Positions 47,689 to 59,109 of a DNA stretch of 64,000 nucleotides are shown here, piece by piece (positions within the stretch are counted from its first letter, which is position 1; every line of letters starts with the position of its first letter). The translations under genes were made by a program, and so were the position numbers. The DNA comes from Notamacropus eugenii (lineage: Eukaryota; Chordata; Mammalia; Diprotodontia; Macropodidae). The DNA lies in assembly GCF_028372415.1 (NCBI RefSeq), contig NC_092875.1, forward strand, positions 410,947,739-411,011,738. The letters run 5' to 3'. The notes beneath the pieces were generated by a model. The model did no database searches. It saw only the letters and a list, made by a program, of their open reading frames with translations, and was not told the DNA's origin.

Positions 47689-48455
47689 AGCAGAACAGAG
47701 GTCTTTACACAACATTCATTGTTCTGACCAGTGCTATCAGTTTTATCCTGTAAGTTAAAAGAGCTTATAGAAACGTATGGAAAAATTTGGTTGCCCAGAG
47801 AAATTCATCAGTATTGTATGTCAATTTCATGATGGCATATTTGCCTGGGTTCTGGGTAATGGATGAAGCTCTCATACTTTTATACTCACCAGTGGAGTAA
47901 AGCAAGGCTATGTGCTTGCTGTCATGAATGATATTTTTAGTAATATCAGATGACTTTAATGAGGATGAATATGGCATCAAGGTCAGTTACCACACTAATG
48001 GTAAATGACTGAACATGAAAGGGCTACAAGTCAAGAATAAAGTAGGAGGGTTGTTGCAAGCTTTTGCAGATGATTGTGTACTCAAGCTAACCTCTAAAGC
48101 TGATACAAGAAAGTTTGGATTGATGCTCTTCTGGGTGTGCTCATTTTAACCTAACAAATAATACCAAGGAAACAAAGGTCCTCTACCAGCCAGCATCATG
48201 CCATCCATACAAAGAATTATCAGTTACAGCAAATGAACAAATTTTTAATATTGTGAATAAGTTCATTTACTTTCATAGCACACTTTTCAGGGAGGTTCAC
48301 ATAGATGATGAGGTAGATGTCTGCATTTCCAGAGCTAGCTCAGTGTTTAGAAGGCTTCAAAGGAAAGTATGGAAAAGAAAAGGTATTAGACTGACTACCA
48401 AACTGAAGGTCTACAGAGCCATGATGAATATATATTATCTGGTTAAAATAAGACT
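47689..48455 (+). pseudogene. RTE-like LINE, RT core, inverted 5' segment
   Basis: The plus strand reads EQNRGLYTTFIVLT (motif A region), GCPEKFISIV equivalents, TSGVKQGYVLA (motif B) and LLQAFADDCVLK (motif C; FADD catalytic pair). The open stretch 48253-48492 then gives REVHIDDEVD, ISRASSVFRRLQRKVW and GIRLTTKLKVYRAM. Frameshifts and stops throughout. Domain order continues in the minus-strand half at 47190-47688, so the two are one insertion whose 5' part is flipped. Confidence 0.75.
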
Positions 48456-48665
48456 TCATACACTTACTAGCTGTAAAAACTATAAGTCCTAAGCAAGCTA
48501 TTTACTTCCTATAAGCCTCAGTTTTCTCATCTGTAAAATGAGGATAGTAGCCACCTACCTCACAAGAGTTGTAAAGATCATATCAAGTGGCATAATGTAT
48601 GTAAAGTACTATGTACACCTTAAAGTGCTATATAAAGTAAGGATTATATTATTACTATTATTATT
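48456..48665 (+). mobile_element. SINE with MIR/THER-like core
   Basis: 'cttactagctgtaaaaac', 'tcagttttctcatctgtaaaatg', 'taatgtatgtaaagtactatg' and a (TTA)n end are the core and tail of a marsupial CORE-SINE. Confidence 0.8.
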
Positions 48666-48669
48666 TATC

Positions 48670-49282
48670 ATTTTTCTGTGACTAAGAAAACCAAACTACT
48701 AAAGATTCTCAAAGGCAAAATATTGAAGGCCAAGCAGATCAAATCTTCAAAGTTTAAAAGCAAAATCAGTGCCAATAAATACACTAAACAGAAGTTGACA
48801 TGAAATCCTTTCCTGTGAACACTCCTTTCTGTCATTGCTTCTTCTGTAAATAAGGGCTTAAGGTGAGTAATGATTTAAATTCAGGACCAAATGCCAGATG
48901 ATTTATGTGGTGATAATCTTAGAAAAAATATACTCTAGTTAAACTGACCCATAGTACTTTCTGCATCAAATGAAAATGTGTACTTCATTTCATCCTTCTG
49001 AAATATTTAAGGCCCCAATTAATAATGAAGCTTTGTAGAGGTTTGTTGGGTTAGATGATCTGCTGAGATGTTTTCCAGTTTTGAAGAAAGAATCATTTCA
49101 TGGTAGATGGCCAATTATAGACTGAATTTTTTTAATTGATTAAGGAAATAGTGTTATTAGTTATGTAATACACAAAAATTATGAGTTCTAATAAATTATA
49201 CCAATTTCATTTGCTTATTAAGCTTTTCATATACATGCTTGTATACATATTTGGTCACAGAAGGCCTGTTTTGATACTATAT
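48670..49282. other. no gene seen
   Basis: Unique-looking sequence without a supported ORF or repeat. Confidence 0.4.
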
Positions 49283-49371
49283 TTCTCTTTCTGTCTCTGT
49301 CTCTGTCTCTCTGTCTCTGTCTCTGTCTCTGTCTCTCTGTCTCTCTCTTTCTCTCTCTCTTTCTCCCTTCC
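49283..49371 (+). repeat. (CT)n/(CTGTCT)n microsatellite
   Basis: ctgtctctgtctct units, very similar to the tract at 24611-24701. Confidence 0.95.
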
Positions 49372-50815
49372 TTTTGCTTATACTATTTGCCTGTACCAGT
49401 AGTGGGAGAAGGGAATTGTGTGAATTTTGCACAGTCAAAGATAAGGAAGAAGCCTACACACTTTCTCATAGTTACCCTCTTACATAGAGTGAACACTGCT
49501 CTCGATCAATATTCACTCAGATTCAATATTCACCACAGCTCTGAAACATTTCCTTTGAATAATGAATAACTCATGGCAATCTTGGCAATTCTCCCCCATC
49601 TCCCCCATCACCTTTCCTCCTATTGCTTAATTTTTTCTCTGTTTCTTTGTTAACCAGAGCACACCCACTGTGAGTTAAAAGTGAACTGTGTTCAATACCT
49701 GCAACTGACAGAAATTCTTTGCCAAGTGAGCACTGGGTGTGCTTGTAAGTATTTTTAGTGGTTTTGGCTGGAAAGACTATAACATGATCAACAGCAAATA
49801 CAATCATGATAACAGTTTTGCTAACACTTCTGGCATTACTGTATCAATTTTGATATACCAGGGCTCCTTGATGTTGCCTTTGAGCATTCAACAGGAAGAA
49901 TTTTAACTGACCAACTAGGCATGATGGCGGGCACTGGGTCTTTATTATTTGTTTATTAAACTGTAATGCAACTAAAGAAAATCGCATGTATTATGATAAA
50001 CATTTGAGATTCCTGTGGTTATTGAATTAACCCTTTCCTGATGGAATCTTCACTTCTTGGCAAGTCAGTCCACACTTCACCCTCAGCCAACATGACACAA
50101 AGATGACTGTGAGTTTGGTTCTCCACTAAAGAAGCTACTGGAATTTTCATGGCAGTAAAGGTTTCAGTGTCCTTACACAGCAATCATCACATGGCAACAT
50201 TTTGGCAGAAGCTCCTGAAAAGATTGAATTATACATGAGATAACTTTCTTGTCCACAGTTCATCTTACAGGGGAGCCCATTTCTGTTGAAAAGGATTAGG
50301 ATATTTGACTTGTTTATGTTAATAAAATTCTTTTTACTGCTTCCCGTATAAATTTTACTGTCAGGCACACACCTATAATTTTACATTTCTCAGAAAATGT
50401 TTTGTCAGGAGAGCCTGAGAATTTATTTATGGACTACTTTCCATAGAGGAGTTAAATCTTACTGATCTGCCCTGACTTTCATGATGCCATTAACTCAGTG
50501 ACACTTTACAGCCTTTGTTAATCAAAATTGCTTTAGCTGTCTTTTAGCAAAACAGAGGCAAATGCCCTCCTTCTTGTCAGTACAAGCTAAAGCTGCTCGT
50601 GAGATTTACATTTTCTTCATAACTACCTTGTATGGTTAGAAATATGTGAACTTAAGGGTTCTTAATATTTTTGTTACTCTAACATTTGCACCCCAATGCA
50701 ATGATGATATTAGGAATTATTAAATCTGTCAAAAAGCTCTAAATCCTTTAAGGAGGGGGAAGGAATTTGGTGAAAAGCCAAGGCAACTGCTTAAGTACAC
50801 AGGAGCATCTCAGTC
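49372..50815. other. no gene or repeat recognised
   Basis: Short ORFs on both strands without known motifs. 50750-50770 has a short purine stretch. Nothing supportable. Confidence 0.4.
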
Positions 50816-50819
50816 ACAT

Positions 50820-51015
50820 ATAGATTTCTGGATGTGGAGCCAAGAAAACCTGAGTTCAAATTCAGATCCAGACTGGCTTCATAATCATTAGAAAATTTCC
50901 TTAGCTGTGAAGTGAGGATACTAATACCCCCTAACTTGTGGAATTGTTGTGAGGATCAAATGAGATGCAGAGTGCTCTGTAAACTGTAAAGTGCTGTAGG
51001 TAGCTATTGTTATTT
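50820..51015 (+). mobile_element. SINE with MIR/THER-like core
   Basis: 'aacctgagttcaaattcag' (box B), 'gaattgttgtgaggatcaaatgag' and 'gctctgtaaactgtaaagtgctgta' match the marsupial CORE-SINE tail. Confidence 0.75.
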
Positions 51016-51156
51016 TCAGCAGCAGCAGTGGTAACATGATCATCAGAAACAGCAATAGTAGTAGTAGCAGGAGGAGTACCAGTAGTATTATTGGCAGAAG
51101 TAGAAGACAACAACTAGTAGAAGACAACAACTAGAAGTAGAAGACAACAACAACTC
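51016..51156 (+). repeat. degenerate (GCA/GTA)n tract and tandem 'gtagaagacaacaacta' units
   Basis: The SINE tail has grown into agc/agt triplets; from about 51101 a 17-bp unit gtagaagacaacaacta occurs about three times. Confidence 0.85.
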
Positions 51157-51296
51157 ATGTCATGAGTTCGATTTTCCACATTTCTTCTTATTTTCGCTTA
51201 TTACAAAGTGGGGATCATTGTATGTGAATAGAGAGCTGCTATCTGAACCAGTAAGAGTTAAGTTTTAGTCATACTGAAGATTCTTCAGAGAGGGAC

Positions 51297-51300
<4 letters not shown>

Positions 51301-51360
<60 letters not shown>
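51301..51360 (+). repeat. (GA)30 microsatellite, perfect
   Basis: Thirty uninterrupted GA units, preceded by an imperfect gaga stretch. Confidence 0.98.
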
Positions 51361-51361
<1 letters not shown>

Positions 51362-51362
<1 letters not shown>

Positions 51363-52145
51363 ATAATTCACCTCATATCTCAGAGCTCTAGGTTATACTC
51401 AGAGACTCATTTGAAGAGAAGAATACTTATGGAAAATTTAATGAAAAAAATTCTATCTTGGAATGACTCTTCTCTATCTTAGCTTCTTCAGGAAGGAGAA
51501 AAAAAGATCTCTTCAGAATCATTCTGTCTATACTACAAGAATTTGTCCACTAGTACTAGGAAAGACCTTTAACTTCAGTTTGACAGAGTATATAGAAATT
51601 TTAGGTATGTTTTTTATTTCAATAAAGACTACCAAATTTGAGTACAAAGCAATCAGTAAAAAATAAACTTATGCATACAAGTTAGTAATATCTTTTGAAT
51701 GTAGTCACATTGAAATGTTACCACATTGAAAAAACACTTATTCCAATGTTATTATTTTCATTTAAAAGGCAATTCTAAACTCTGTCTTTGACAAAACTTT
51801 AAAAGCATATTTCTAATTGACATGAAAAATAAGATGATTTGAGGGTGCACGTAGTTTTTGACCCCAGTCTGGTCTCCCTCATTCATCTACCTTGGCTCCA
51901 AAGGATTTTTTACTGTTTCTAAAAATGAAGTTCACTTTCAAAGGACTAAGTTTGCATCTACCAAGAGCTGCAAAAAAACAAAAAAAAACAAAAAAAAACC
52001 ACTAAAAAATTTGATAAATTATCATTCTCCCATGTACCTATGATCTCAGCAATGCAGGTGTTCCCTACTGCTATGTTGACTGTTCTTTGCAGGAAGAGAA
52101 CTTGTACATAAATAAATAAATAAAAATGAAATAAACTCAAAGTAA
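51362..52145. other. no gene recognised
   Basis: A-rich stretch at 51971-52000 (aaacaaaaaaaac units) and (aaat)n at about 52108-52126. Short ORFs not supported. Confidence 0.4.
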
Positions 52146-52149
52146 CTTA

Positions 52150-52400
52150 GGGAGGGAGGGTTGTTGTTCTGTTCATCTTTGTTTGCCAAAGAAGACCATG
52201 CCATCAGAAAAGTGATGACATGACTTGTAGTTGACTTTGTTTTGAGTGAGGAAGGGCTGTGCAGGTCACCAGCTTCACTTCTCCAGAGCCATCTGAATCC
52301 AGTGACCAGATATTCCTCAGAATGACTGGAGATGACCCAGGATGACCCTTTAGGCCAAGGTCTATGCAGGTACTCACTTAGAGTGAGGTAACACCCTTTC
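52150..52400 (+). mobile_element. SINE-like interspersed repeat, family uncertain
   Basis: 'ttgtttgccaaagaagaccatg', 'agtgatgacatgacttgtagttga', 'gtgcaggtcaccagcttcac', 'catctgaatccagtgaccag' and 'gactggagatgacccaggatg' form a repeat that I recognise as common in marsupial and monotreme DNA, but I cannot name it securely. Confidence 0.55.
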
Positions 52401-52594
52401 ATTGCATAGGCTTCTTTAAGACATAGTCAGGACATGGCTCCTTTAATGGGGCAATGCAAAGAAAGACATCAGCCTGGGAGGGAAACAGCAAGAGTTACTA
52501 TTGATAATCATTCTTAAGCCAGGAGAGTCCAGAAGAGAGGCTTTAGGCAGGGGGCAGGGGCCCCATGGTGTGTGTGCTTCAGAGTGTAGTAGGC

Positions 52595-52660
52595 AGGAAG
52601 GGAAGGGAAAGGAAGGGAAGGGAAGGGAAGGGAAGGGAAGGGAAGGGAAGGGAAGGGAAA
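52595..52660 (+). repeat. (GGAAG)n pentanucleotide repeat
   Basis: About thirteen ggaag/ggaaa units in a purine-only tract. Confidence 0.95.
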
Positions 52661-52779
52661 TGGCAACTAGAAGGATCAGAAAAACCTTCTTGGAGAATGA
52701 GACAGCAGATAGAAATCTAGATACATACAGAGAATATGTGAAGATATATACAAATCATCTATAAAGCTCATATAAAAGG

Positions 52780-53330
52780 TAACCTTGAAGGGGAGGGCAT
52801 GAACTTGAAAGAACCAAGAATGACCTTACCTGTAAGGAGTATTTGGGTTGAGTCTTGAAGGAAATGAGGGATTCCAAGAGGTGATGGTTATGGTGAAGTC
52901 GTTATAATTAAATTAGGCTCTTTTACAGCCTTTTCCTTTGGATTTGTTTGTTTCAGTCACTACGTATGCCCCCATTTCACACATGGATGCAGTCAGTGTC
53001 CATACAAAAAGAAAGGAGATGCTATTTGTCTGTAACAACAAATGATTGCTGATTTTACAAGCATGGTTATAATAGCATATGGAAGGGGAGCAATGCCTAA
53101 GAAGTTTGGAAAAGTATGACGGGACCAGTATGTAAGAGTTTTAACTTCCAACAGAGGAGCTCCTATTTGATTCTAGAATTAACTGGACACTGCTGGAGTT
53201 TATTGAATGTGGAGAGGTGGGGGTTTGGGTGGTATAGTTAGACCTGCACTTAAGGAAGATTATTTGGCAACTGTGCAGAGAATGATTAGAGATGAGAGTG
53301 ACAACTTTTCCAGATACAACATTTTTGATG
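52780..53330 (+). repeat. ancient interspersed repeat, interrupted
   Basis: 'gggttgagtcttgaaggaaatgaggg' (52846) and later 'ttaaggaagattatttggcaactgtgcagagaatgattag' (53252) are parts of the same repeat type as 22080-24600. About 52905-53090 between them looks foreign. Confidence 0.45.
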
Positions 53331-53624
53331 TGACAACCTTTATGCCACTTCATATGTTATCAGTCATCTTTGGGAATAGGCTGTAGCTTATTGACACACT
53401 TAAGCTTCTTATTTTAAAAATGTTTGGTCTTATTTGTTCATTTGGGGGAGGCAATATTGCTCTCTTCTTGTTGCCAGAGGGCAGAGCAGAGTCATGGAAA
53501 GCCTTATGCAGTATCCCAAATGCAATCCAGCCTACTTCCCTGTTCTCTTTCTCATATTCAGTTGTGGGATCAACACATTGCTTGTTTATGTTCCCTGTCA
53601 CAAATATACCAACAACAATGATGA

Positions 53625-53865
53625 TGATTTAGACTTAGAATTAGAATTTATATAGAACCTAATTTGTTTAAAAACACTTTTTGTGAGTTATCTCTGTAGG
53701 TTCTGTTATGATACCCAGTATGTATGAATAAACTGAGGCTAAAAGAGATTAAGTAGTGTGCATGATTATGCAGCCAGGACATTTCTGAATGAGGATTTAA
53801 ACTTGTGCCTTCCTAACTCCAAGTAAAGCATTCTATCTACTGGAACATTTAGCTGCATCAGAGAT
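53625..53865 (+). mobile_element. THER/MIR-type CORE-SINE, near full length
   Basis: 'gaatttatatagaacctaatttg' head, 'gaataaactgaggctaaaagagattaag' core, 'gtgcatgattatgcagcc', 'gcattctatctactgg' end. Confidence 0.75.
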
Positions 53866-53869
53866 AAGG

Positions 53870-54588
53870 ACTATGGGCATTATTGTGTATCAGACGTGCA
53901 CAGCTTGGCAGTAGGTAGGGGCCAAAACTAAAATGGGCTAAACTTCTTTGGGCCACAGATAGGTATTTACCAGCTCACTTTCTAAGTAAAGGTATAATTA
54001 ATTAATGATTTTATAATTAAATTATAATTTATTGATAATAATAATGAATAATTAAATAATTTTGCAAATAAACCACGTTAAAAAGGGAAATTTCAACTAC
54101 TGTCAATTAGTTATACTTATTACTTAAGATTTTTATTTATCATGAAATAACATTAATGTTAAAAAATTTACTCTGCTAAGTGGTACAAGTTTACATCTTT
54201 CTTTGCTGTTTACATTTAGATAATGAAACATATTACACTTCTTGTCAGCAATCAGCTTATTGTACTCTGTAATGATGTTTGAAACTGATTTCTTTAGAAT
54301 TATGAAAACCAACCTTAGTAGCCACCTCATTTTCTGAGTTTGCTTTCTTGAAAAACCATTGCTCCTCACTGAGATTTCTCAACAATTTGGACACTTCAAT
54401 TTTTTCCTTAAGTCAGGATGTTTTTATTCAAAATGGTGACAAAGATTGTGTCCTATCTGAATCGTTATTATTGGCAAACAAGGTACAATATTTTGTTCCT
54501 CATGTAAGTAAACAATTATCTATTTTTCCATCCCAGATTAAACAATCTATGTTCTGATTCAATCCCATTTCTTTTTATCATGCTGTAA
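53870..54588. other. no gene or repeat recognised
   Basis: Very AT-rich at 53990-54070. Short ORFs not supported. Confidence 0.4.
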
Positions 54589-55139
54589 TGTCAATGAGAG
54601 TTAAAGATCTTCCCTGCCCATCAATAGGCCTCAGGTGGAGCCCATTAAGGGAAGATTGGTTACGGGACATTTTGTAGGAAGGTCCATACTTTTTGTTAAT
54701 TTCTAATGAGGCATTGGGTCAAGGGGGTCATGAAGTCCTCTGGTGCTGAAAAGTGTATACATACTCTTAGGTGAACTTTTGCTTTGGGATTGACTCTTTG
54801 GAAGAAGGTCCATGTGCCAGTTGAGACTCTGGGTAGCCATTAAGGAACCCCCTGGCTTTGAAAACCCAGAGATTGGTGCTTCTCTCTCTAGTAACCATGC
54901 ATGTATGTAATGATCAGCCAATTGGATCTCTCTGTTGATCTGTGGTGTATGCATTGCATATGGTCAAATAGAAGCCCTGTCTGTTGGTCTTTATTTCTCT
55001 GCTTGTATTTTCTCAGTTGGTACATGTGTTTAAAAAAAGATTGTTGACCCCTCAATATTTGCTTTCCTTTTTGAAAAACAGATCTAAGAACCTGTACTAG
55101 CAGGCAATCCTGGAGGTGTCAGGGTGTTTGCTGCTACAC
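54589..55139 (+). repeat. solo-LTR-like repeat, copy 2
   Basis: Aligns with 36416-36948 over its whole length and has TG...ACA ends ('tgtcaatgagag' to 'gctgctaca'). 'gacccctcaatatttgctttcctttt' near the 3' end is shared. No internal viral genes nearby. Confidence 0.5.
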
Positions 55140-55756
55140 ATCCATTTTACAAAGTCACTCCAAAAACTTTAATATTAGAACCAAAAAAGTCTCTATAGCA
55201 ACTATATACATACAAAGAAATACTGAATTGAGTGTCTGACCTTGGAGAGAGTGCCAGATACTCATGTAACTTGGACAGTAGCCATGTAGCAAGGGGGTAA
55301 AGAAGTCTTTGCATTGTTACCACTCATCACATAGTGGGTGTCAGCTGCATTGACAGACACATGGCTACACTCACTTTTTCCCTGTTCAACACTGGTAAGG
55401 ACCAGAAATACAGCACAAAGACACAACTATGGCTTCTTTCAGACTAGAGACAGACAGCTGATGGTTGGTTGCCACAGGTCACATGACAATTAGGAGAGAG
55501 TGTGCAGTGGCAATCCACTCGTCAGTTACATGGCTGGTACAACAGGAACTAATAAAAGGCACTTTAAGTGAGGAACAGACAAAGAACTTATTTAATCTTT
55601 ACTTTCTTTTATATCCTCTATATTTTCTGCAGGCTGCCAGAAATTCTTTGGCAAGGTGCAAGTGGCCCCTGGCCGTATATTGTATAGGCCTGTTATGTAT
55701 CTACAGATTTACTAAAACAATCCACTAGTTAACTAATCAAATATTATATTCTATGC
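55140..55756. other. no gene recognised
   Basis: An 87-codon plus ORF at 55465-55728 has no known motif or exon context. Remaining sequence unclassified. Confidence 0.4.
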
Positions 55757-55958
55757 CAGGGGTGAGGAACCTGTGGCCTTGAGGACCACATGTGATTTTC
55801 TATGTCCTTGGGTGTTGCCTTTTGACCAAGTCTAAGTTTTGCAGAACAAATCTTTGTTAGGGAGATTTGTTCTGTGAAGTCTGGATTCAGCCAAAGGGAT
55901 GCTCTTGAGTACCTAGAGGGCCACATGTGGCCTGGAGGTCTCAGGTTCCCCACCCCTA
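55757..55958. mobile_element. palindromic hAT-like MITE
   Basis: Starts CAGGGGTGAGGAACCTGTGG and ends ...CAGGTTCCCCACCCCTA, imperfect terminal inverted repeats of about 30 bp that extend inward (ccacatgtg in both halves; 'gaacaaatct' and 'agatttgttct'), so the element is a long palindrome. The CAGGGG start and length of 202 bp fit non-autonomous hAT (Charlie-like) elements. Flanking 8-mers ttctatgc and gtatagac are compatible only with a decayed hAT-type target duplication. Confidence 0.75.
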
Positions 55959-56224
55959 GTATAGACAACAAATGCTATTCTTCCATTTAACTTTTTCTTT
56001 GTTCATTTTTACTCATCATTTGAACTTGCTTGAATACTTGTGGCCAAAACGTCTACATCTAATGACCAACATTTTAGGGATGAGTCTCTTGAAACTTACG
56101 CTAGTCTTTGGCTAAAATGTCCTTTTCAGCTTGGAGACATCCAAAAACTCTCTAGAATATAAGGAATTAAAACAACATTGAGATAAGTTTAAGTTGGCCT
56201 AAAAATTACTTTTTGGTTAAGTTG

Positions 56225-56458
56225 AGACAACTAGATGGGTCAGAGGATAAAGCACTAGACCTGGAATTAGGAAGACATGAGTTCATATACAACCTCATAC
56301 ATTTACTAGTTATGGCAAGTCACTTAACTTCTGCTTGCCTTAATCCACTGGAGTAGGAAATGGCAAATCATCCTGATATTTTTGCCAAGAAAACTCCATG
56401 GACAATATAGTCTGTGTGGGGTCATGATGAGTTGGACACAACTGAACAACAACAAAAT
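56225..56458 (+). mobile_element. tRNA-derived marsupial SINE, near full length
   Basis: Box A-like 'agacaactagatgggtcagagg', box B 'gagttcatatac' (expected gttcaaat), core 'ggcaagtcacttaacttc', then 'ggaaatggcaaatcatcctg', 'tttgccaagaaaactcc', 'gggtcatgatgagttggacac' and 'actgaacaacaaca' tail. About 234 bp. Confidence 0.85.
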
Positions 56459-56459
56459 T

Positions 56460-56986
56460 GTTATCACCATTTACCCTAATGGCCCATTGTGTAGCACTCT
56501 ATTGTTAAATGCTGATTTTTACCTGGATAACTTCAATTTCAATTACTCAAATACTAGGTAAATATTCTATTTTGCAAACTGTTGACTTATTATTTTCCCA
56601 AAAGACATAATGTGCTCAGAAACTGCTTAAATTAGTGCCATAACATATGATTCAGGTTACTGAGGTAGCAATTTCTGGATTTTAGCCAACTGTTTATTTT
56701 GACAAACAGCAGAGCATTGGTGACTCTGATACCAAAAAATGAAAAACTGTGAAACCTTGACAAGAATAAATAATAGTATGTTAAAATTTCCTAATCTTGA
56801 AACAGGTTTGATGAGGGCTGGTTGTAAGCCAATAGCTTTATAATCATGTCATTGAAATAGAATGATTATTACTTGAGGGTTTTGTATAAAGCCCAAACAC
56901 ATCTGAGATGAGATCAGATTTGTTTTCTTTGAATATGATAGTGTCAACTGGGATATAAAAGTATGTTTAACTCTGAAATTTAATGT
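56460..56986. other. no gene seen
   Basis: Unique-looking AT-rich sequence. Ends at the HAL1 target site. Confidence 0.4.
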
Positions 56987-57002
56987 CAAAAATTTCTTTT
57001 CT
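56987..57002 (+). repeat. target-site duplication of the outer HAL1, left copy
   Basis: caaaaatttcttttct, identical to 62700-62715. Confidence 0.93.
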
Positions 57003-57846
57003 TTCTTTCTTTTTTTTCCTTTTATTTATTTATTTAACTTTTAACATTCATTTTAATAAAATTTTGGGTTCCAAATATTCTCCCTTTTTGTCCCCTCCCC
57101 CCACTCCAAAACACTGAGCATTCTAATTGCCCTTATCACCAATCTGCTCTCTCTTCTATCATCCCTCTCTGCCCTTGTCTCCATCTTCTCTTTTGTCCTG
57201 TAGGGCCAGATAACTTTCTATACCCCTTTACCTATATTTCTTATTTCCTAATGGCAAGAACAGTACTCGACAGTTCTTCCTAAAACTTTGAGTTCCAACC
57301 TCTTTACCTCCCTCCCTCCCCACCCCTTCCCTTTGGAAGGCAAGAAATTCAATATAGGCCTAATATGTGTAGTTTTGCAAATGACTTCCATAATAGTTGT
57401 GTTGTATAAGACTAACTATATTTCCCTCCATCCTATCCTGTCCCCCATTACTTCTATTCTCTCTTTTGATCCTGTCCCTCCCCATGAGTGTTGACCTCAA
57501 ATTGCTCCCTCCTCCTCATGCCCTCCCTTCTATCATCCCCCCTCCCTGCTTATCTCCTTATCCCCCACTTTCCTGTATTGTAAGATAGGTTTTCATACCA
57601 AAATGAATGTGCATTTTATTCCTTCCTTTAGTGGAATGTGATGAGAGTAAACTTCTTGTTTTTCTCTCACCTCCCCTCTTTATTCCTCCACTGAAAAGTT
57701 TTTTACTTGCCTCTTTTATGAGAGATAATTTGCCCCATTCCATTTCTCCCTTTCTCCTCCCAATACATTTCTCTCTCACTGCTTGATTTCATTTTTTTAA
57801 GATATGATCCCATCCTCTTCAATTCACTCTGTGCACTCTGTCTCTA

Positions 57847-57883
57847 TGTGTGTGTGCATGTGCGTGTGCATGTGTGTGTGTGT
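57847..57883. repeat. (TG)n tract in the outer HAL1
   Basis: tgtgtgtgcatgtgcgtgtgcatgtgtgtgtgtgt, at the family-typical site after ORF1. Confidence 0.9.
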
Positions 57884-58018
57884 AATCCCACCCAGTACCC
57901 AGATACTGAAAAGTTTCAAGAGTTACAAATATTGTCTTTCCATATAGGAATGGAAACAGTTCAATTTTTCTAAGTCCCTTATGACTTCTCTTTGCTGTTT
58001 ACCTTTTCATGCTTCTCT

Positions 58019-59109
58019 TCATTCTTGTGTTTGAAAGTCAAATTTTCTTTTCAGCTCTGGTCTTTTTATCAAGAATGCTTGAAAGTCCTCTATTTCATTG
58101 AAAGACCAATTTTTCCCCTGAAGTATTATAGTCAGTTTTGCTGGGTAGGTGATTCTTGGTTTTAGTGCTAGTTCCTTTGACTTCTGGAATATGATATTCC
58201 ACAGCCTTTGATCCCTTAATGTAGAAGCTGCTAAGTCTTGTGTTATCCGGATTGTATTTCCACAATACTTGAATTGTTTCTTTCTAGCTGCTTGCAATAT
58301 TTTCTCCTTGACCTGGGAACTCTGGAATTTGGCCACAATGTTCCTAGGAGTTTCTCTTTTTGGATGTCTTTCAGGCGGTGTTCTGTGGATTCCTTGAATA
58401 TTTATTTTGCCCTCTGGTTCTAGAATATTAGGGCAGTTTTCCTTGATAATTTCATGAAAGATGATGTCTAGGCTCTTTTTTTGATCATGGCTTTCAGGTA
58501 GACCCATAATTTTTAAATTGTCTCTCCTGGATCTATTTTCCAGGTCAGTTGTTTTTCCAATGAGATATTTCACATTATCTTCCATTTTTTCATTCTTTTG
58601 GTTTTGTTTTGTGATTTCTTGGCTTCTCATAGAGTCATTAGCCTCCATCTGTTCCATTCTAATTTTGAAAGAACTATTTTCTTCAGTGAGCTTTTGAACC
58701 TACTTTTCCATTTGGCTAATTCTGCTTTTGAAAGCATTCTTCTCCTCATTGGCCTTTTGAACCTCTTTTGCCAATTGAGTTAGCCTATTTTTCAAGGTGT
58801 TATTTTCATCAGCATTTTTTTGGGGGTCTCCTTTAGCAGGGTGCTGACCTGCTGTTCATGCTTTACCTTCATGTCTCTCATTTTTCTTCCCAGATTTTCC
58901 TCCACCTCTCTAACTTGATTTTCAAAGTCCTTTATGAGTTCTTCCATGGCCTGAGCCCATTGAGTGGGCTGGGATACAGAAGCCTTGACTTCTGTGTCTT
59001 TCCCTGATGGTAAGCATTGTTCTTCCTCATCAGAAAGGAAGGGAGGAAATACCTGTTCACCAAGAAAGTAACCTTCTATAATCTTATTTCTTTTCCCTTT
59101 TCTGGGCAT
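58019..59109 (-). pseudogene. outer HAL1 ORF1, broken
   Basis: Start at 59109 (MPRKGKRNK). A frameshift near 58818 in a T run separates the N-terminal part (to about 58792) from the coiled-coil part, and a stop near 58700 cuts the coiled coil. The RNA-recognition and C-terminal domains are open as one 212-codon frame (58019-58657) with ENRSRRDNLKIMG, RNIVAKFQS and the end FDFQTQE. Very similar to the intact inner copy, so recently inactivated. Confidence 0.9.

Noticed and set aside
55465..55728. 87-codon ORF as a gene
   Set aside because: No recognisable domain, no exon signals and no repeat explanation; length compatible with chance.
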